From assembly GCA_943737045.1 (NCBI GenBank), contig CALSFV010000018.1, forward strand, positions 1,116,001 through 1,180,000: a DNA stretch of 64,000 bases. Reading direction: 5' to 3'. Both the position numbers and the translations under genes were made by a program. Source of the stretch: Parapristionchus giblindavisi. Lineage: Eukaryota > Nematoda > Chromadorea > Rhabditida > Diplogasteridae. The notes beneath the pieces are model-generated. The model saw only the letters and a program-made list of their open reading frames with translations, was not told the DNA's origin and made no database searches. Each line of letters opens with the position of its first letter. Within the stretch, counting starts at the first letter, position 1. Below are positions 1 through 12,284 of this stretch, piece by piece.

Positions 1-194
1 ATCTATCTACCAATCATGCCGCGTTTTTCTTATAAATAGCTAACAAAATCATTCTTTAACTTTTTTTTTTAAATGTTCCAGAACAATTTAAAAAAAGATT
101 TAGTATAGTTTTCCCACTAAAGTAATGATCGACAAATGGGCGAGCGGAAAAAAAAGTTGAAGTATAGCTTAAACTTCGAAGACACGAGTGAATT

Positions 195-600
195 GAAATG
201 GGGGAAATGGGAGAAGGATGTTAGGGGGAGAGGGAGGGAGAGAGATACTCTTCTTCTCTTCGTCTTCCTTACAGCTGCGACGGAATGCTACCAGCTGGAC
301 GCCAGATGAGGTGGAAGAAGAGAGAAAAGAGAACGATGGGGAGGAAAACAGAAGAAGATTCGAAGAGATAGAGATCCTGCAAAAATATGGAAGCTGCCGC
401 GGGCAGATGTCTTATGTTCTGAGGAGAGAGAGCGAAGGGAGAGGGGGGAGAGGATTAGGGAGGGTAGGGGGAATATTTTTTATTCTCTCAATTCTTGATG
501 GCCATGTAGATTACGCACAATCTGTCGATGAAGAGAGACAAAGAGTGTAGTGGTGGTATTTGAACTATGAAATAAAGAGAATCGGAGAGAGGTCAGAGGG
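195..600. repeat. GA-rich low-complexity tract
   Basis: The + strand is strongly purine-rich, with runs such as GGGAGAGGGAGGGAGAGAGA. The 110-codon open frame across it has the biased Glu/Arg/Gly composition expected of translated GA repeat. I treat it as non-coding. Confidence 0.65.
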
Positions 601-2052
601 TGATATTTATGTACTCTTTAATGGTCAACGGGATAAAGTTTTAATATTATATGAATATATGTTGTAACTATAGAAATGTATTATAGATGATATGACTGAA
701 GTGCTCTTCACTAACTATGCTATAGAAATGGTAAATATAAATGGTTAAATGAAAAAGAGAATAGTAAATAAAATAAATTCCTCAAACTCATAAGAGTAAC
801 ACACTGAACTTGAGTTCTTTTGCGAAAGTTACCAGCAATAATTATTTGACTTTCTGAGTAGTGATTAAATATCGAATTTTGTTGTTACATTTTTTTCGCG
901 ATGAAATAAGTTAAGCTTCCTACGTTTTTCGATGTTCTTTGATACCAATTTGTCTTTATCTTAAAATTATTATTTCGACACAAAATTGATATCAAGTCTT
1001 AATCGCAAAATTTAATCGATCAATGATGGAAGATAAATGATAAAGTGAGAACTGAAATACTCAATGTAGTCACGACTTCTACACCAACACAGTTTCAAAT
1101 ATTGCGAATATTATATACATATGGTATTTAAAATGTTAGAACCTTTAAAGCAATTCTTGGTAATTGTAAGAATACCATTTCTTAACGTGCCTATTCTAAA
1201 GCCAATCATTATAGTTGATGCCTGAACACCATTACGGTATTCCTGAATGACATCTATTTATATTAGTAATGGGAGAACAGATGCTGTCCAAGTTTCCACT
1301 CCCCTTTTCACAATCCAAAAACAACCTTTTTAAATACTAATCTATTCATTTCATTCATACAATGAATTAACAATTCAAAGATATAGAAAACTGAAAAAAA
1401 CATCGAAATGTACTTATTTACACGTATCCATAAATACTGAGGGTAAAAAGGGAAACTATATGAATTGTTATGTGGTTTTCAAATTTAATATCAATAAACT
1501 ACACTTGATATAAATTCTCAAAGGTATACACCGATCTCCAATATAGTAATATGAAATGCTGACCATACTCTCTCACTCTCTTCATCTATGAGAAAGCGTG
1601 ACAACAGTGGAAAGTGATCTAATCATTGTAGCTTGTGGTATTGTGTAATCAAGATCACTTTTTGTTCTCGACACATTTTCTCTACGTAGGTACTGACGTC
1701 CTCGTTGATAGTGATAGCATTGTTTGCTTTTTCTCTTCTTTCCACTATCAGTCTCCCTTACTCTGCTTTTTCTCTCTTCTCACTCACAACATACAGTATC
1801 GACAAAAAACGAAAAATTGGACAGAAATCGAAAATTTATTGTTCAAAAACAGTCTGAACCAATTCTGACAGAGTAAAACTATCTGTATTGACGATATTGA
1901 TTTTTTTTGTTTTTTCCTTGATCTGCTTGATCAGCGCGATATTGAATTCTCCGCTCTGGCAAAGCTCTATCGCATGTTCTTTCTAATAGAGAGCGGTGAC
2001 AGAGCGGACAGTAATATTAGCTCGGGGTGTTTAAAGTGATGAAATACACTAA

Positions 2053-2682
2053 CAAGGAACCTCTTTTACAGTAATCTGGCGATTAGAGATGAGTTATACC
2101 TCATTTGAAAGCCCTTCTTCTGTAGATTAAGACTATGTACTTAAAAAATGCAACGGAGGTCTGTGCACGGACTTAAAATTGGAGAAGTGTCTAAAATGCT
2201 ATAATGCGCGCAATGATGCACTAGTTCTCCGCGTTATCTCTGCGCTCTAGTGGTTGTACATCTAGCTAGTGATCCTCGTTATCCGTTTCCGAGTGAATTT
2301 ACAATTATAAGTTGCAAGTGCCGACGACGATGTGCTTGAACTGGCTGTAGAGAACTTTCTCCATTATTGAAAAAAAAAACTTTTGGAGTTGTTTCCAATT
2401 GTTGTTTAACATCTTTCGCGCGTCTAACCTAACCGAAGTTCGTCAGATATACCACAATTACTCATCTTTACCTTTGTGACACCACTAGCGCTCAGAGATA
2501 ACGCGGAGAACTAGTGCATCATTGCGCGCATCATTGCGTTTTAGACACTTCTCCAATTTTAAGTCCGTGCACAGACCTCCGTTGCATTTTTTAAGTACAT
2601 AGTCTTAATCTACAGAAGAAGGGCTTTCAAATGAGGTATAACTCATCTCTAATCGCCAGATTAATATAAAAGAGGTTCCTTG
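2053..2682. mobile_element. Palindromic MITE, TAA-flanked (PIF/Harbinger-like)
   Basis: The termini are inverted repeats reading CAAGGAACCTCTTTT and continuing inward for over 200 nt per arm. The left arm around 2190-2270 (GCGCGCAATGATGCACTAG) matches the reverse complement around 2500-2530. The 630-bp element is bounded on both sides by TAA (2050-2052 and 2683-2685), as expected of a 3-bp TWA target duplication made by PIF/Harbinger transposases. It has no transposase, so it is non-autonomous. The superfamily assignment is inferred from the duplication alone. Confidence 0.75.
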
Positions 2683-3589
2683 TAAGAATATTGGAACTAC
2701 ATTAACATGGAATAGTATCTCACTGTAGATGTCTGAGACTGAGACTGTTGTACTTCTCATTCTGACCATCAAGGGCATGCCTGCCACAGAACCTGAATAG
2801 CTTACAACATATCTGACTATTTATTTTCTGCCGAAATTTAACGGAGTTGTTATTTTCGATTTATTTTGTGTCCCAGTATATAATTAAGCATGAGAAACAG
2901 AAAAAAATAATAATAAATTCTTAAAACCACATTTAATACCATGGTCAAATCATTTTACAAATAGTAACTACTATTAACAAACATTTTGTTATATGTATAA
3001 AATGTTTGCAGAATGGGTAGGATTTTGTTGTGTGTAGGATACTGAAAAAGAATTTGATTTGAATCACATTTTTGCGGACTTTCGAAAGGTAAAAAAACAA
3101 GTTGTGTCAAATATCTTTTAGCGCAGATCTAAATTAACTGAACTGTTCGGTTTGTTGAAGTGAGAAACATCTCAAGGACCAAGAGCATTTCCGTGTGCAC
3201 GATTTCTCTTTTTATACTATCTGTATGTGTTAGCTTCAACATTCGATTTTATCCCTCGCTCTTTATCATTATTCTCAATCATTGTCGTCACCATTGTTAT
3301 ACCAATCAATATTTGAGTATTCACATCATGAAAACAGAAGATTATGAAGATCAATTGATGATCTTGTCTATTGCAATACCAAGAATAGCCAAAACAGCGT
3401 AATAAAACATTTCAACTCTCACCTTATAATCACACCGAAACTACTGATACTTACTGTATTTAACGTGTTCGTTGGTTCTAATAATTCTCTCTTCGATGTT
3501 GTCATCAGTTTCGTCGATTCGTTATAGAGTATCAATCGATTTGGATGGTCGATTACAGTTTACTCTCCCACGACCTCTAAGCACTCCTT

Positions 3590-3800
3590 TAGTTTGAATC
3601 TCTGCACTATCAACACTGTTACTGATTCTCTCTCTATCTCTCTCTATCCCTTTACCCTCTCTCATCTCTATCATCAACGTCCGTTCTTGATTGCACTACT
3701 TAGTTCGTTTTGCCGCCAACGATGCTTTTTATATCCTCTCTATCATTCTCATTCTTTACTCATTCTCATTCTCTTTTCGCTCAACTTTTCATCTCCCATC
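3590..3800. repeat. CT-rich low-complexity tract
   Basis: The sequence is pyrimidine-rich on the + strand (TCTCTCTATCTCTCTCTATC and similar). It creates spurious Ser/Leu/Phe-rich open frames. Confidence 0.6.
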
Positions 3801-5714
3801 AATTTTCATTGATTGCCGTGCATACCGAAAAAATCCACTGGTTTCCTTATTTCATTTATTAATATGTGGATTTTACATTTTTATCTTTACCATGACTATG
3901 TTTCTTTTAAGGTTTTAAGTGCTAACTTTTTTGTTTCTGTTTTTAATGAATACATGGACGATTCTGAGCTTATATTATAACAATGTATCGTAGATAATGT
4001 AGTGAGTGTGAAAATACAAAAGAGGGACTCCCTTTCTCATTCACTGATAGAGATAATAATAAATAATAACTTCTTTTCAATGTTCTCATTTTTGCACTGC
4101 CTTATATTAATCAAAGCAGAACCACTTAAACTTTAAAAAAAAGAATATAATTAGTCATTATTACATAATATTGTAGAGTCCCTTGATATTTCCCACGTCA
4201 CCATTCAATTATTATTTACGCAAATAATGATTTTTCGTATGTACCATAATAATCGGATACATCTGTCGTATGATTCATCAAAATCTCTTTGCTACTAGTT
4301 TTTCTTGAGGGCAATGCGAGCTACTTACTACCAGGAACTAATTAACTAACAACTCCCCCTCAACATTGACGATCGTATGAGATTTAAATAGAGTATTCTC
4401 ATTCATCTGACGACACATGAAATGAAGTGGAAGATGTAGAAATACTTGACAAGGGATACTTCACATTGACAGCACAAAGATAATAAATGGAAACGGAAAC
4501 ATAATAGTTTCATGTATTCTTAGAATCATGACAAACTCATACAAAAAAGTGCACCTATCAAATTGCCCTTTTACTCGTTTTCAACGAGTTCGAGACATCT
4601 ACATATCCATGGAGAGAGAAAAGAATCTCCGGACTTTTTCTCAATCGAATTTATGAACTTCCCAGAAGTTCAGCCAAATTTGTTGCACCTGAAAATAGAT
4701 TACTTTTGGATAAAAATAAAGATTTGAAAAAAATAAAGCAAATACTTGAGAAATTTAAGCGGAAATCCGATAACCCTAAAAGTGTAATCGTTTTTTATTG
4801 CCGAATAAAATAATACTCTTCATGATGGATATTTGTGTACTTCTACAGTATATGAGACATGTCCTCTCATAATTCCCTTTGGTAATGGTTTAGGAAGCCT
4901 TTTTGATGTTATCGATACAAAAAAGTCTAGAAAAGAGCGCAAAAACGACGAAGATCTTTATACTCACTGTTGTCTTCGTCATATTTCCTTTTTGGTGACC
5001 TTTGAACGGAGCATAGCTGGATTGTTTCAATCTATTGTTAGATTAAACCACACCCAGGGGCTTTAAAACATTGAAACCAGTGATAAAAATGAATAATCCT
5101 GGCAATTCTATTTTCATTGCGTTTAAGAGATTGGAGATATTCTGTTCAAAAATCAAGAAATGACTTCTTCACACGCTTTTTCATCCTTCTCTGTTAACGA
5201 GTTATGAGACAGATGAAGTTATCATTCAAGCTATCTTACATATACTATTCATTTGTTTTTCTTCTATCAGTCAATTTCCAATGTATGACGTATTAGCTCT
5301 GCTTAAAATAGAATGAATATATAAATTTTATGGAATCTAAAAAAAGAAAATAAATGTGAATTAAAACAATTTTATTAGAATAAATCTTTAAATGATTAAT
5401 TTTATATTGTTAAGTCTGTCTGCGTTTCCTTCGTTTTGTAATGATACTCTATTTTCTACGTAGGAATTTGATCTTATGATAGTCTAGTATAGAATTATTC
5501 ATGCAATTTTCTGTTTCTTCAGTTTGACTCAATTTTCAGATAGTCATGCGATATCAATATTTTCAATAAATACATAAATGTGCATGAAACATTTGATAAC
5601 ATAGCCATTTCTCGATATTCTACATAGACCTTCAGTGATCTACCATTGTCATCTATAAATTCTCCCAAACAATCAGACTACTTTAACCTCATCATAATCT
5701 ATCTTTGTGTGCAC

Positions 5715-6110
5715 TATTTATCCATCTCTCTCTCTCTCCCTGCTCCTCTGTCTCCTCTCTCTCCTCCCTCTCTCCTCCTCTTTCTCGTCCCTCTATCTCT
5801 TCTCCCTCTTGAACCCTATCCTCATACACTTCACCATTTTCACACACATAATCTACTCATTTGTATCACTTCTATCATTCGAAATCGTCTTCTATTATCT
5901 ATTTCCTTTCTATTTCCTCTATCCATTTCCTTAATTCATCTCTCATGCTCTTCATCTGTCCTTTCCATGTCTTCATCTCTCTATTTCGTTTTTGAGCTTC
6001 TCTACATTTCGTCTCTTTATCGATCTCCCTCTCCATCCCTTCTACTTCTCTTTCCTCTCTCTTCCTCTTCCACTCTCTCCAACAGGCATTGCCCTAGTCT
6101 ACACACCGAG
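5715..6110. repeat. CT-rich low-complexity tract
   Basis: About 400 nt are dominated by TCTC, CCTC and TTTC words on the + strand. The 155-codon frame through it is Ser/Leu/Pro-rich and has no domain or splice context, so I do not call it a gene. Confidence 0.65.
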
Positions 6111-7839
6111 TGACACAAAACGAGAGACAGAGAGAGGGAAAGAAGCTCCTGGAGTACTCCTTTTCTTACTCTCATATCATCCTTTCATTACGTTTGGCTT
6201 TTTTCCCTTGTTAAACGATATTATTTTATTCCGAATTTTTGCTATTTATTATACATTGTAAACTTCTGGTTATATATCTTGTGTGAAAATGCGCATGCTT
6301 TTCCATTTCACCGATCTGATTCCACAAAACAAAAAAAAACGCCTTGTCCGGACTGACGCGACAATATCATTTTTTCTTCTTATAAAATTTCTTTAAAGGA
6401 GTAATTACATAATATATTTATTGTTAGAATCATTCAGAAATGTTGTGAACTTAAAGGGTTCTCTTCTCTTCTCACAAGTCTTTGCCAGTCCTATCTTCAT
6501 CTATATCACTTCTCTATCGAAAAGATTTCAATGCTGAATTCAATGTAAACTCTTCTTCCCACAAATCTTTTCTCTATTCGTATCATTTTTGTACCATTTC
6601 TATGCTATCCTTATTTTGTATATCCATCTATTAAAGTCAAGTAATGAAAGGATGGTTTTATAAAAATAGGTTGTGTTAGAATGAAAACTAGTTATAGACT
6701 TATTATCTAGAGATAAAACGATCCAGTGTTTCGGCCCTGGTTTTTATATTGTTGTTTTGTTATCCATCTTCTTCCTTCTGTTAATCTTCTTCAGCCTAAC
6801 TAAATGGGGTTTTGAAGTTGAAGCTGCCCCAAACTTGTGCCCTCGTCTATATATTCTACACTGTAATACTGGATATGTTATGGGTGCGGTGATAATTACG
6901 TGATAAATAACATTCCCTTTGATAAGAAGGTAAACTATTCTGGATTATTTCAATAAGCATTTTTTGTTTTCCTCTCATGAATACTCACTGTCAATTCTTG
7001 ACTTCTGCCGTTGGTTTATGTTTCGAGGACAAATGATAAGACCATCCTGCTTTTCACACCTAACGATATTTTATTGAAAACATCTACATAATCTTTACCT
7101 GCAGTTTAATTATAAACCAGCGTGAGACTCGGTGAAGAAACCGAAGCGACAGCTTGTTACCAGAGGATAGATTATAGGGGCCTTTGAATAATTTTATTGT
7201 TATACAATTCGTTATGTTTCGTTCCTCTTTTTCCTTCCTTGTATTCTTTAGTCACTCTGCTTGTTAGTCTCTTTCCATCCGCTAATATATCCCTTTACTT
7301 TTGCAAGTTGAGTCAGCTCTGAAACTTGCATCACTAGTATCAGTTTTCAAAACTCTCAAACATATGATAACCACCCACTCGTCTTTCCTTTGCGTTCAAC
7401 TGACGATTTACTAGTAAAATTTATAAATATCTGGTTGCTATGACACTTTACCGAAATCATTTCTCAAGGGTAAATGTTCATCTCTCTATTATAATGAGAG
7501 AACTTCACGAGCTCTCAATGAAACTAATCTTATTTCAAACTTTCCATTCATTGTTAGATAACAATCTCTTGAACGTTGAAAGTCCAATGAGAGAGATCCA
7601 AATTAGTTTAGTTGCAATTCTTTGGTTCTTCTTTTTTAGATGCATACTCACTCTTATTATCTAAAAGTGTATCCCTTTTTTCACATTTCCATCTTATTTT
7701 ATATTTAGTCTTCCTTTCATTTCATTGTAGATAAATAATATTCTTTACCACTCTTTAACATCTATTTTAGATGTATGATCACTCTATTTCTATCCAATCT
7801 TCTCTTCTCATTTGGTTTCCTTCGCCAGACGCAATTTCT

Positions 7840-7990
7840 TCCATTAAATCTCTCTTCATTTATTTCTTGTCCTCTGTTCGTCTTCCACTTCCGAATTCTC
7901 TCTCTTCCTCCCCTTTTATCTAACTCTATCCCTCCCTTCCTGTCTTCTCCCTCCCCTCATCCGTTCTCTTCCCTCTTATTTACTCTGTTC
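7840..7990. repeat. CT-rich low-complexity tract
   Basis: Pyrimidine-rich + strand run. About 170 nt further on (8160-8330) the bias flips to a GA-rich + strand run. Confidence 0.55.
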
Positions 7991-8159
7991 TTCCTAACAA
8001 TAAGCAGAATGACTCATGCTCACACTTTGACCGTCGACTTTCAGCCCTGAAAAAATTTTGTTAGGGGAGAGGAAAATGAATTGGGCATAGATAAGATTTA
8101 TACGAAACATGTGCATAAAGCAATGATCGCGAATGGAGAGGTCATTGAGAAATGTTTCT

Positions 8160-8330
8160 CTCACAGACAAAATAACGAGAGAGATTCGTTAAGCGAGAAG
8201 GGGGCAGAAGGAAAAAATGATTAGTGTGAAGGAGAATAGAGTGAGATAGAAGAGGAATAGATGTAGAGAGAGAGGAGAGACAAAGATAAGTAGATATATA
8301 GAAAGAGAATGAGAGAGGGAAGATGTATAC
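8160..8330. repeat. GA-rich low-complexity tract
   Basis: Purine-rich + strand run (AGAGAGAGAGGAGAGA and similar). The minus-strand open frame over it is composition-driven. Confidence 0.55.
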
Positions 8331-9479
8331 GAGAAAATGATGGAAATAGGCGGATATTTCAGAAATTAGAATCATGATCGATAAAACGTCGTCGAGAATA
8401 TATATCATCGTTCCGATCGCATTCAATTTATTTCCATGCGCTGGTGTAATTTTGTTTAATATCAAAGACTGCACGGAAGATAATGATCAGAGTGCATACA
8501 CGCTGAGAACATAATTCACTTCACCTTTAAAGATCAAAGATCTCGTTTATCAATCTTATGGGCACATCAGTATCATTGTACCATTGCAATTACATCTTCC
8601 CAAGTATGATTAGTGAACGTTGTGGATCTTGAACTTTTCTATCTCGCTATGAACTCTTCCAATGTGTCAAATAGATCTTGTGTTTTATCATTATACATTT
8701 ATAATAACTCTTCGCCATGGTCATACTCTCTCACTTTCATGGAGTAGCGCGAGAGCGTAAATATGACTCCCTATCCCTTTAAGCGATCTTCTCATGTTTG
8801 ATGTAATACATAGACTCTGACGGGCTAGAGACTCTAGAAGAGAGAGAGAGGCAGATGTTTTCTCTCATTGCCATTAGTCTCATTTCTTCTGATTCCCTTA
8901 TGTCAGGTGTCGGGGACTATTCCACCCATCTTCACCCCAAGATACACTGATAGAATAAAAACGCTTATATGATGTATCTATGAAACTCGTGAAGTTGTTT
9001 ATGAATTAGGTGTATCGCGCAGACTCATTTTTGATAATAATATGTGGAAATCTTTACCTTTTCAAAGCTTATTCTGGCTGACGATGCATTGTGACAATGC
9101 ATGGAAGTCTATTACAACTGAAGGCCTTTTTGTCTACGCAGTGAAAAAAAATGATAAGAAAGAGTGAGAGACGATGAGGAATCACTTACGTTCTCTTATT
9201 TTCTTGAACTTCATTTCCTTCACATCTCTTGCGTCACTGCGTGATTTGTTTTGTTTTAAAGATTCCTCATTAACTTTCTCGTCTGTTTTATTATCATTGC
9301 GAATCTTATCAGCATGTTTTATTGCAATATTTGCTCTTTAAGAAATATCCCCGCGATTTAAATGAAATGTGCATTGTATATTTTCGTTTTTTTGGATTCA
9401 TTCGTAAAGTGATATAGATATGAAGACTGATATGGTCCAAAGTTCCATCCTTTCTATCATGCTTGATATGTCACTCCTT

Positions 9480-9620
9480 CTATGATTCTATCTTTATCAT
9501 TCCAACTCCTCCCTATCTCTCTATCCCTCTCCCCTCCTTTTCCCCTACCTCTGCCTCTCTCTCCCTCTCCCTCTGTCTATCTCCCTCTCTTTCCACCCAT
9601 CTTTCTCAACATGTTCCATA
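9480..9620. repeat. CT-rich low-complexity tract
   Basis: Dense CTCTCTC and CCCTCT runs on the + strand with no coding features. Confidence 0.55.
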
Positions 9621-9941
9621 GATAGCCTCCTCAACCTCTGCTTTTGATACTCTCTCATACTTTTCCTCCACTTCTTCTCCATTTCTTATCTGCTTCACTT
9701 TTATCAAAATGTGTCACTTGTTCATGTCTAAACGTCTACATTTCTATGTTTGTTGACTTCAATCTTAAGCGTTAGGGTCGACTACTTCAGAATGAGTAAT
9801 CGAACTTAGCTATTAGGATAATCTGACAATCTAAAATATTCCACCTTATTGATGAATGATTTAACATTTAAGAAACTGTTATGTCATCATCCTTAGTCAT
9901 GGTTTATGACTTAGTAACTGCTCTTTAAGGTAACAAACGAG

Positions 9942-10037
9942 ATGCCGCCACGTTGCGCGCATCTCCTCAGTGCGAACAAGAGAAATGAACGTATCGAGAC
10001 ATTAGGAACGTTTATCAAGGGGGCGACGGAGGCACAG
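9942..10037 (+). CDS. Isolated exon-like segment, possibly a 5' exon of the downstream phospholipase gene
   Basis: A GC-richer block begins after an acceptor-like CTCTTTAAG and ends at CAG|gtaaaa. From its ATG it encodes 32 residues beginning MPPRCAHLL, and it ends in phase 0. Base composition and both borders look exonic, and it lies on the strand of the iPLA2 gene 2.2 kb downstream. I could not find the linking exons, and the peptide alone identifies no domain. It may instead be the start of a separate unrecognised transcript or a chance match. Confidence 0.25.
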
Positions 10038-12284
10038 GTAAAATGATCATTTATTTTATTTAATGACATAATAAAGTCGATATTAAACCGAAATATTCTT
10101 CGTGTTGGCAAATTTGTGCTTTAGCGGTCCTAAGAAATAGGTATGAGTATCAGTAAGATGATTAATTGAAAACAATTACGAGAAAGAATTTGGGAAAGAA
10201 ATTGTGTAGTTTCATTCCATCATAAATGGAAAATAGTGTTTTCATTGAAAAAGTGCCGACATTTAATACCATTAATGGACAAAAAATGCTACAATTGGTC
10301 AATTGCATAATATTATATTCATTTCTGGAATCCAAATATATTTTATTGTGGAAAAAATCGATTAAGAATAATACCATCATGGGCACATAAATAGATAAGG
10401 TAGTTAAAAAAGTCAGCTGAAAGAGGTCGAAGTGTTTGAATGAGTATATGATTCATAGAACTATGAGCATCAACCTCAAACATTATAAAACGCTATGCTT
10501 TGATATTCTATCGAAACGTATTTGTCGAAGCTCATGAAGAATTCTTCATAAATATCGTCATTGAATACATATTGTGTCAGATCTGTATTATTCAGTTTAG
10601 AAAAAAATAAGCATCTTATTATCGGCTGTTGCAATATTGGAGGTGGAAATGGATTTCAACGTTTTTTTCTCTCCCATATGCATAGAGTACATGAAGTGGT
10701 ACTAATGGATGGTACTATGTAGATTTTCAAACCTTAATTGTGAAAAATCAAAATTTAAAGATCGTGCTCATCAATTTGATACTTTGTACTATTCTTCCAT
10801 GCAAAAGTGAAGTAAACACCCCTTTTTCTGTAGATTCTCTTAATTTTCTTCGCTCCCTTCATTCTGGGGACCTAAACTCTTCATATCTATGCATCCATAA
10901 CTATGTGATGGTGTCACTCAAAATGGCTCTCAAAGTAGAACAAAAAAAGATAGATAAGAGAGACTATTTCTGATGAGGTTGTACACATGATTCCTCCATG
11001 GGTCAATGCTTTCCCTGCAAGATATCACTACATTTATTTGGGAAGTTTGTGATTAAATATCAACGATATCTAGCTACAGAATGCACCGACTAATTTAGCA
11101 TCGATTACAAAATTGTCATAGACTTGCTTTCAAAAAAATCGTTGTAAAAAGTATTTCTGGAGAAAATTATGCGTGTTTTCCTATACGGAAGCATGGGTTA
11201 AAGATCTACAGTTGTATTATTATTATTTTTTTATTCAGTATTATTAGTATTATTCTCATCGTTTTCATTCCTAGAAGATATTATCCAAATGGGATTCTCT
11301 TATCAGCTGGGATTCTCTTATTGGTTAGAAGTGACGATTAACATATTATATTATATATTGTCGTTGAACGCCGAATACCTACCGTAAGAGGTTATACCAA
11401 CATGATGAAACAGATAAGAAATGATTGAATAAGAAGTATGTCCATAATCAAAATGACAAATTTGCCCTCTCACTTTTGTACACTCTCGCGTATTCTCTAG
11501 TCTGGTAAAGAAAATGTAGGAAAAAAATCGAAAAGTAGAGGAAAAGTGAGATGGCAAATTTGCCATTTTGATTTTCGGCAACTTTCTTACTCCAACCTTT
11601 CTTACATGCATGAAGGAAGTGTGCTACAGTCAAGGGGATGTCGTGAAAATTGTGCTTGTGCAAAAATCTGCGACATCGATTGCGACTCTGAAATTATCAA
11701 TTATCATAGTACTTTGGTTTAGTTTTAAATATATTTTATTTTAAGTGATGTCGTTTAATGGGACCGGGTGGAAAGGCAGTTGCTGCATCTTTCTCTCTTT
11801 ATCTGGCTCTCTCTCTACCTATCTCTTTATCTTTCCTACTCTTTTTTCTTTGCTTGCTTTGCTTTTCTTCGGGACAGCTTCGCATGATTAACGGACTTCG
11901 AGAACACGAAATGAGATAGAAATGATAGAGTAGTAAAGAAACGAATGTGTACGTATATCGTAATAATGGAAAAGAGATGATACTATATAATTTCTTTTCT
12001 CATAGAAGATGAAGAAAATGATAGCGAAACCAAGAGCGTCTTCTTATTGTTCGTTGCATTACTCCTTTATAGGTCGCCTAAATCACCTTTTGAGCGATCA
12101 TACAGAGATGGAACTTAATAGACAAAATGAAAAACCAGAACAAAATTAACAATAAATTTTCAAAAAAGTATCAAAAAATTTGAACTTAAGTTATTCTGTC
12201 CATTTATACATTATCATCTGCCATAGAATAAAATTTTATAATAACTTGTTTTTTTTTATTTCATAATAAAATATTTATTTTAAG
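10038..12284. other. Intergenic or intronic region without recognised exons
   Basis: I see no exon with both good borders and recognisable protein. A frame near 10740 resembles a signal peptide but begins at GTG and has no supporting splice sites. A short palindrome lies at 11446-11580. If the phospholipase has an ankyrin-rich N-terminus, its missing exons should lie here. Confidence 0.45.
11446..11580. repeat. Short palindromic repeat (MITE-like)
   Basis: AATCAAAATGACAAATTTGC near 11446-11466 is matched in reverse complement by GCAAATTTGCCATTTTGATT near 11556-11576. The arms continue through CTCTCACTTTT / AAAAGTGAGAT, and the loop is about 70 nt. No target duplication could be assigned. Confidence 0.55.

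Larger units (their letters stand above)
1..9929. other. Gene-poor intergenic region
   Basis: I find no convincing exon chain on either strand. Open frames here are short and lie in biased GA- or CT-rich sequence, without splice-linked partners or recognisable domains. The stretch holds one palindromic MITE (2053-2682), purine or pyrimidine tracts listed separately, and scattered short hairpins. It could contain distal regulatory DNA or 5' exons of the phospholipase gene at 12.3 kb, but nothing directly shows that. Confidence 0.6.

Noticed and set aside
218..550. 110-codon open frame
   Set aside because: Lies in a GA-rich tract and has repeat-driven Glu/Arg/Gly composition.
5646..6113. 155-codon open frame in CT-rich DNA
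   Set aside because: Ser/Leu/Pro composition follows the repeat; no splice-linked exon, domain or convincing start.
8142..8474. 110-codon minus-strand frame
   Set aside because: Shadow of a GA-rich tract; no partner exons.
10740..10973. Signal-peptide-like frame (KNQNLKIVLINLILC)
   Set aside because: Begins at GTG, has no acceptor or downstream exon and no domain; the hydrophobic start is probably chance.
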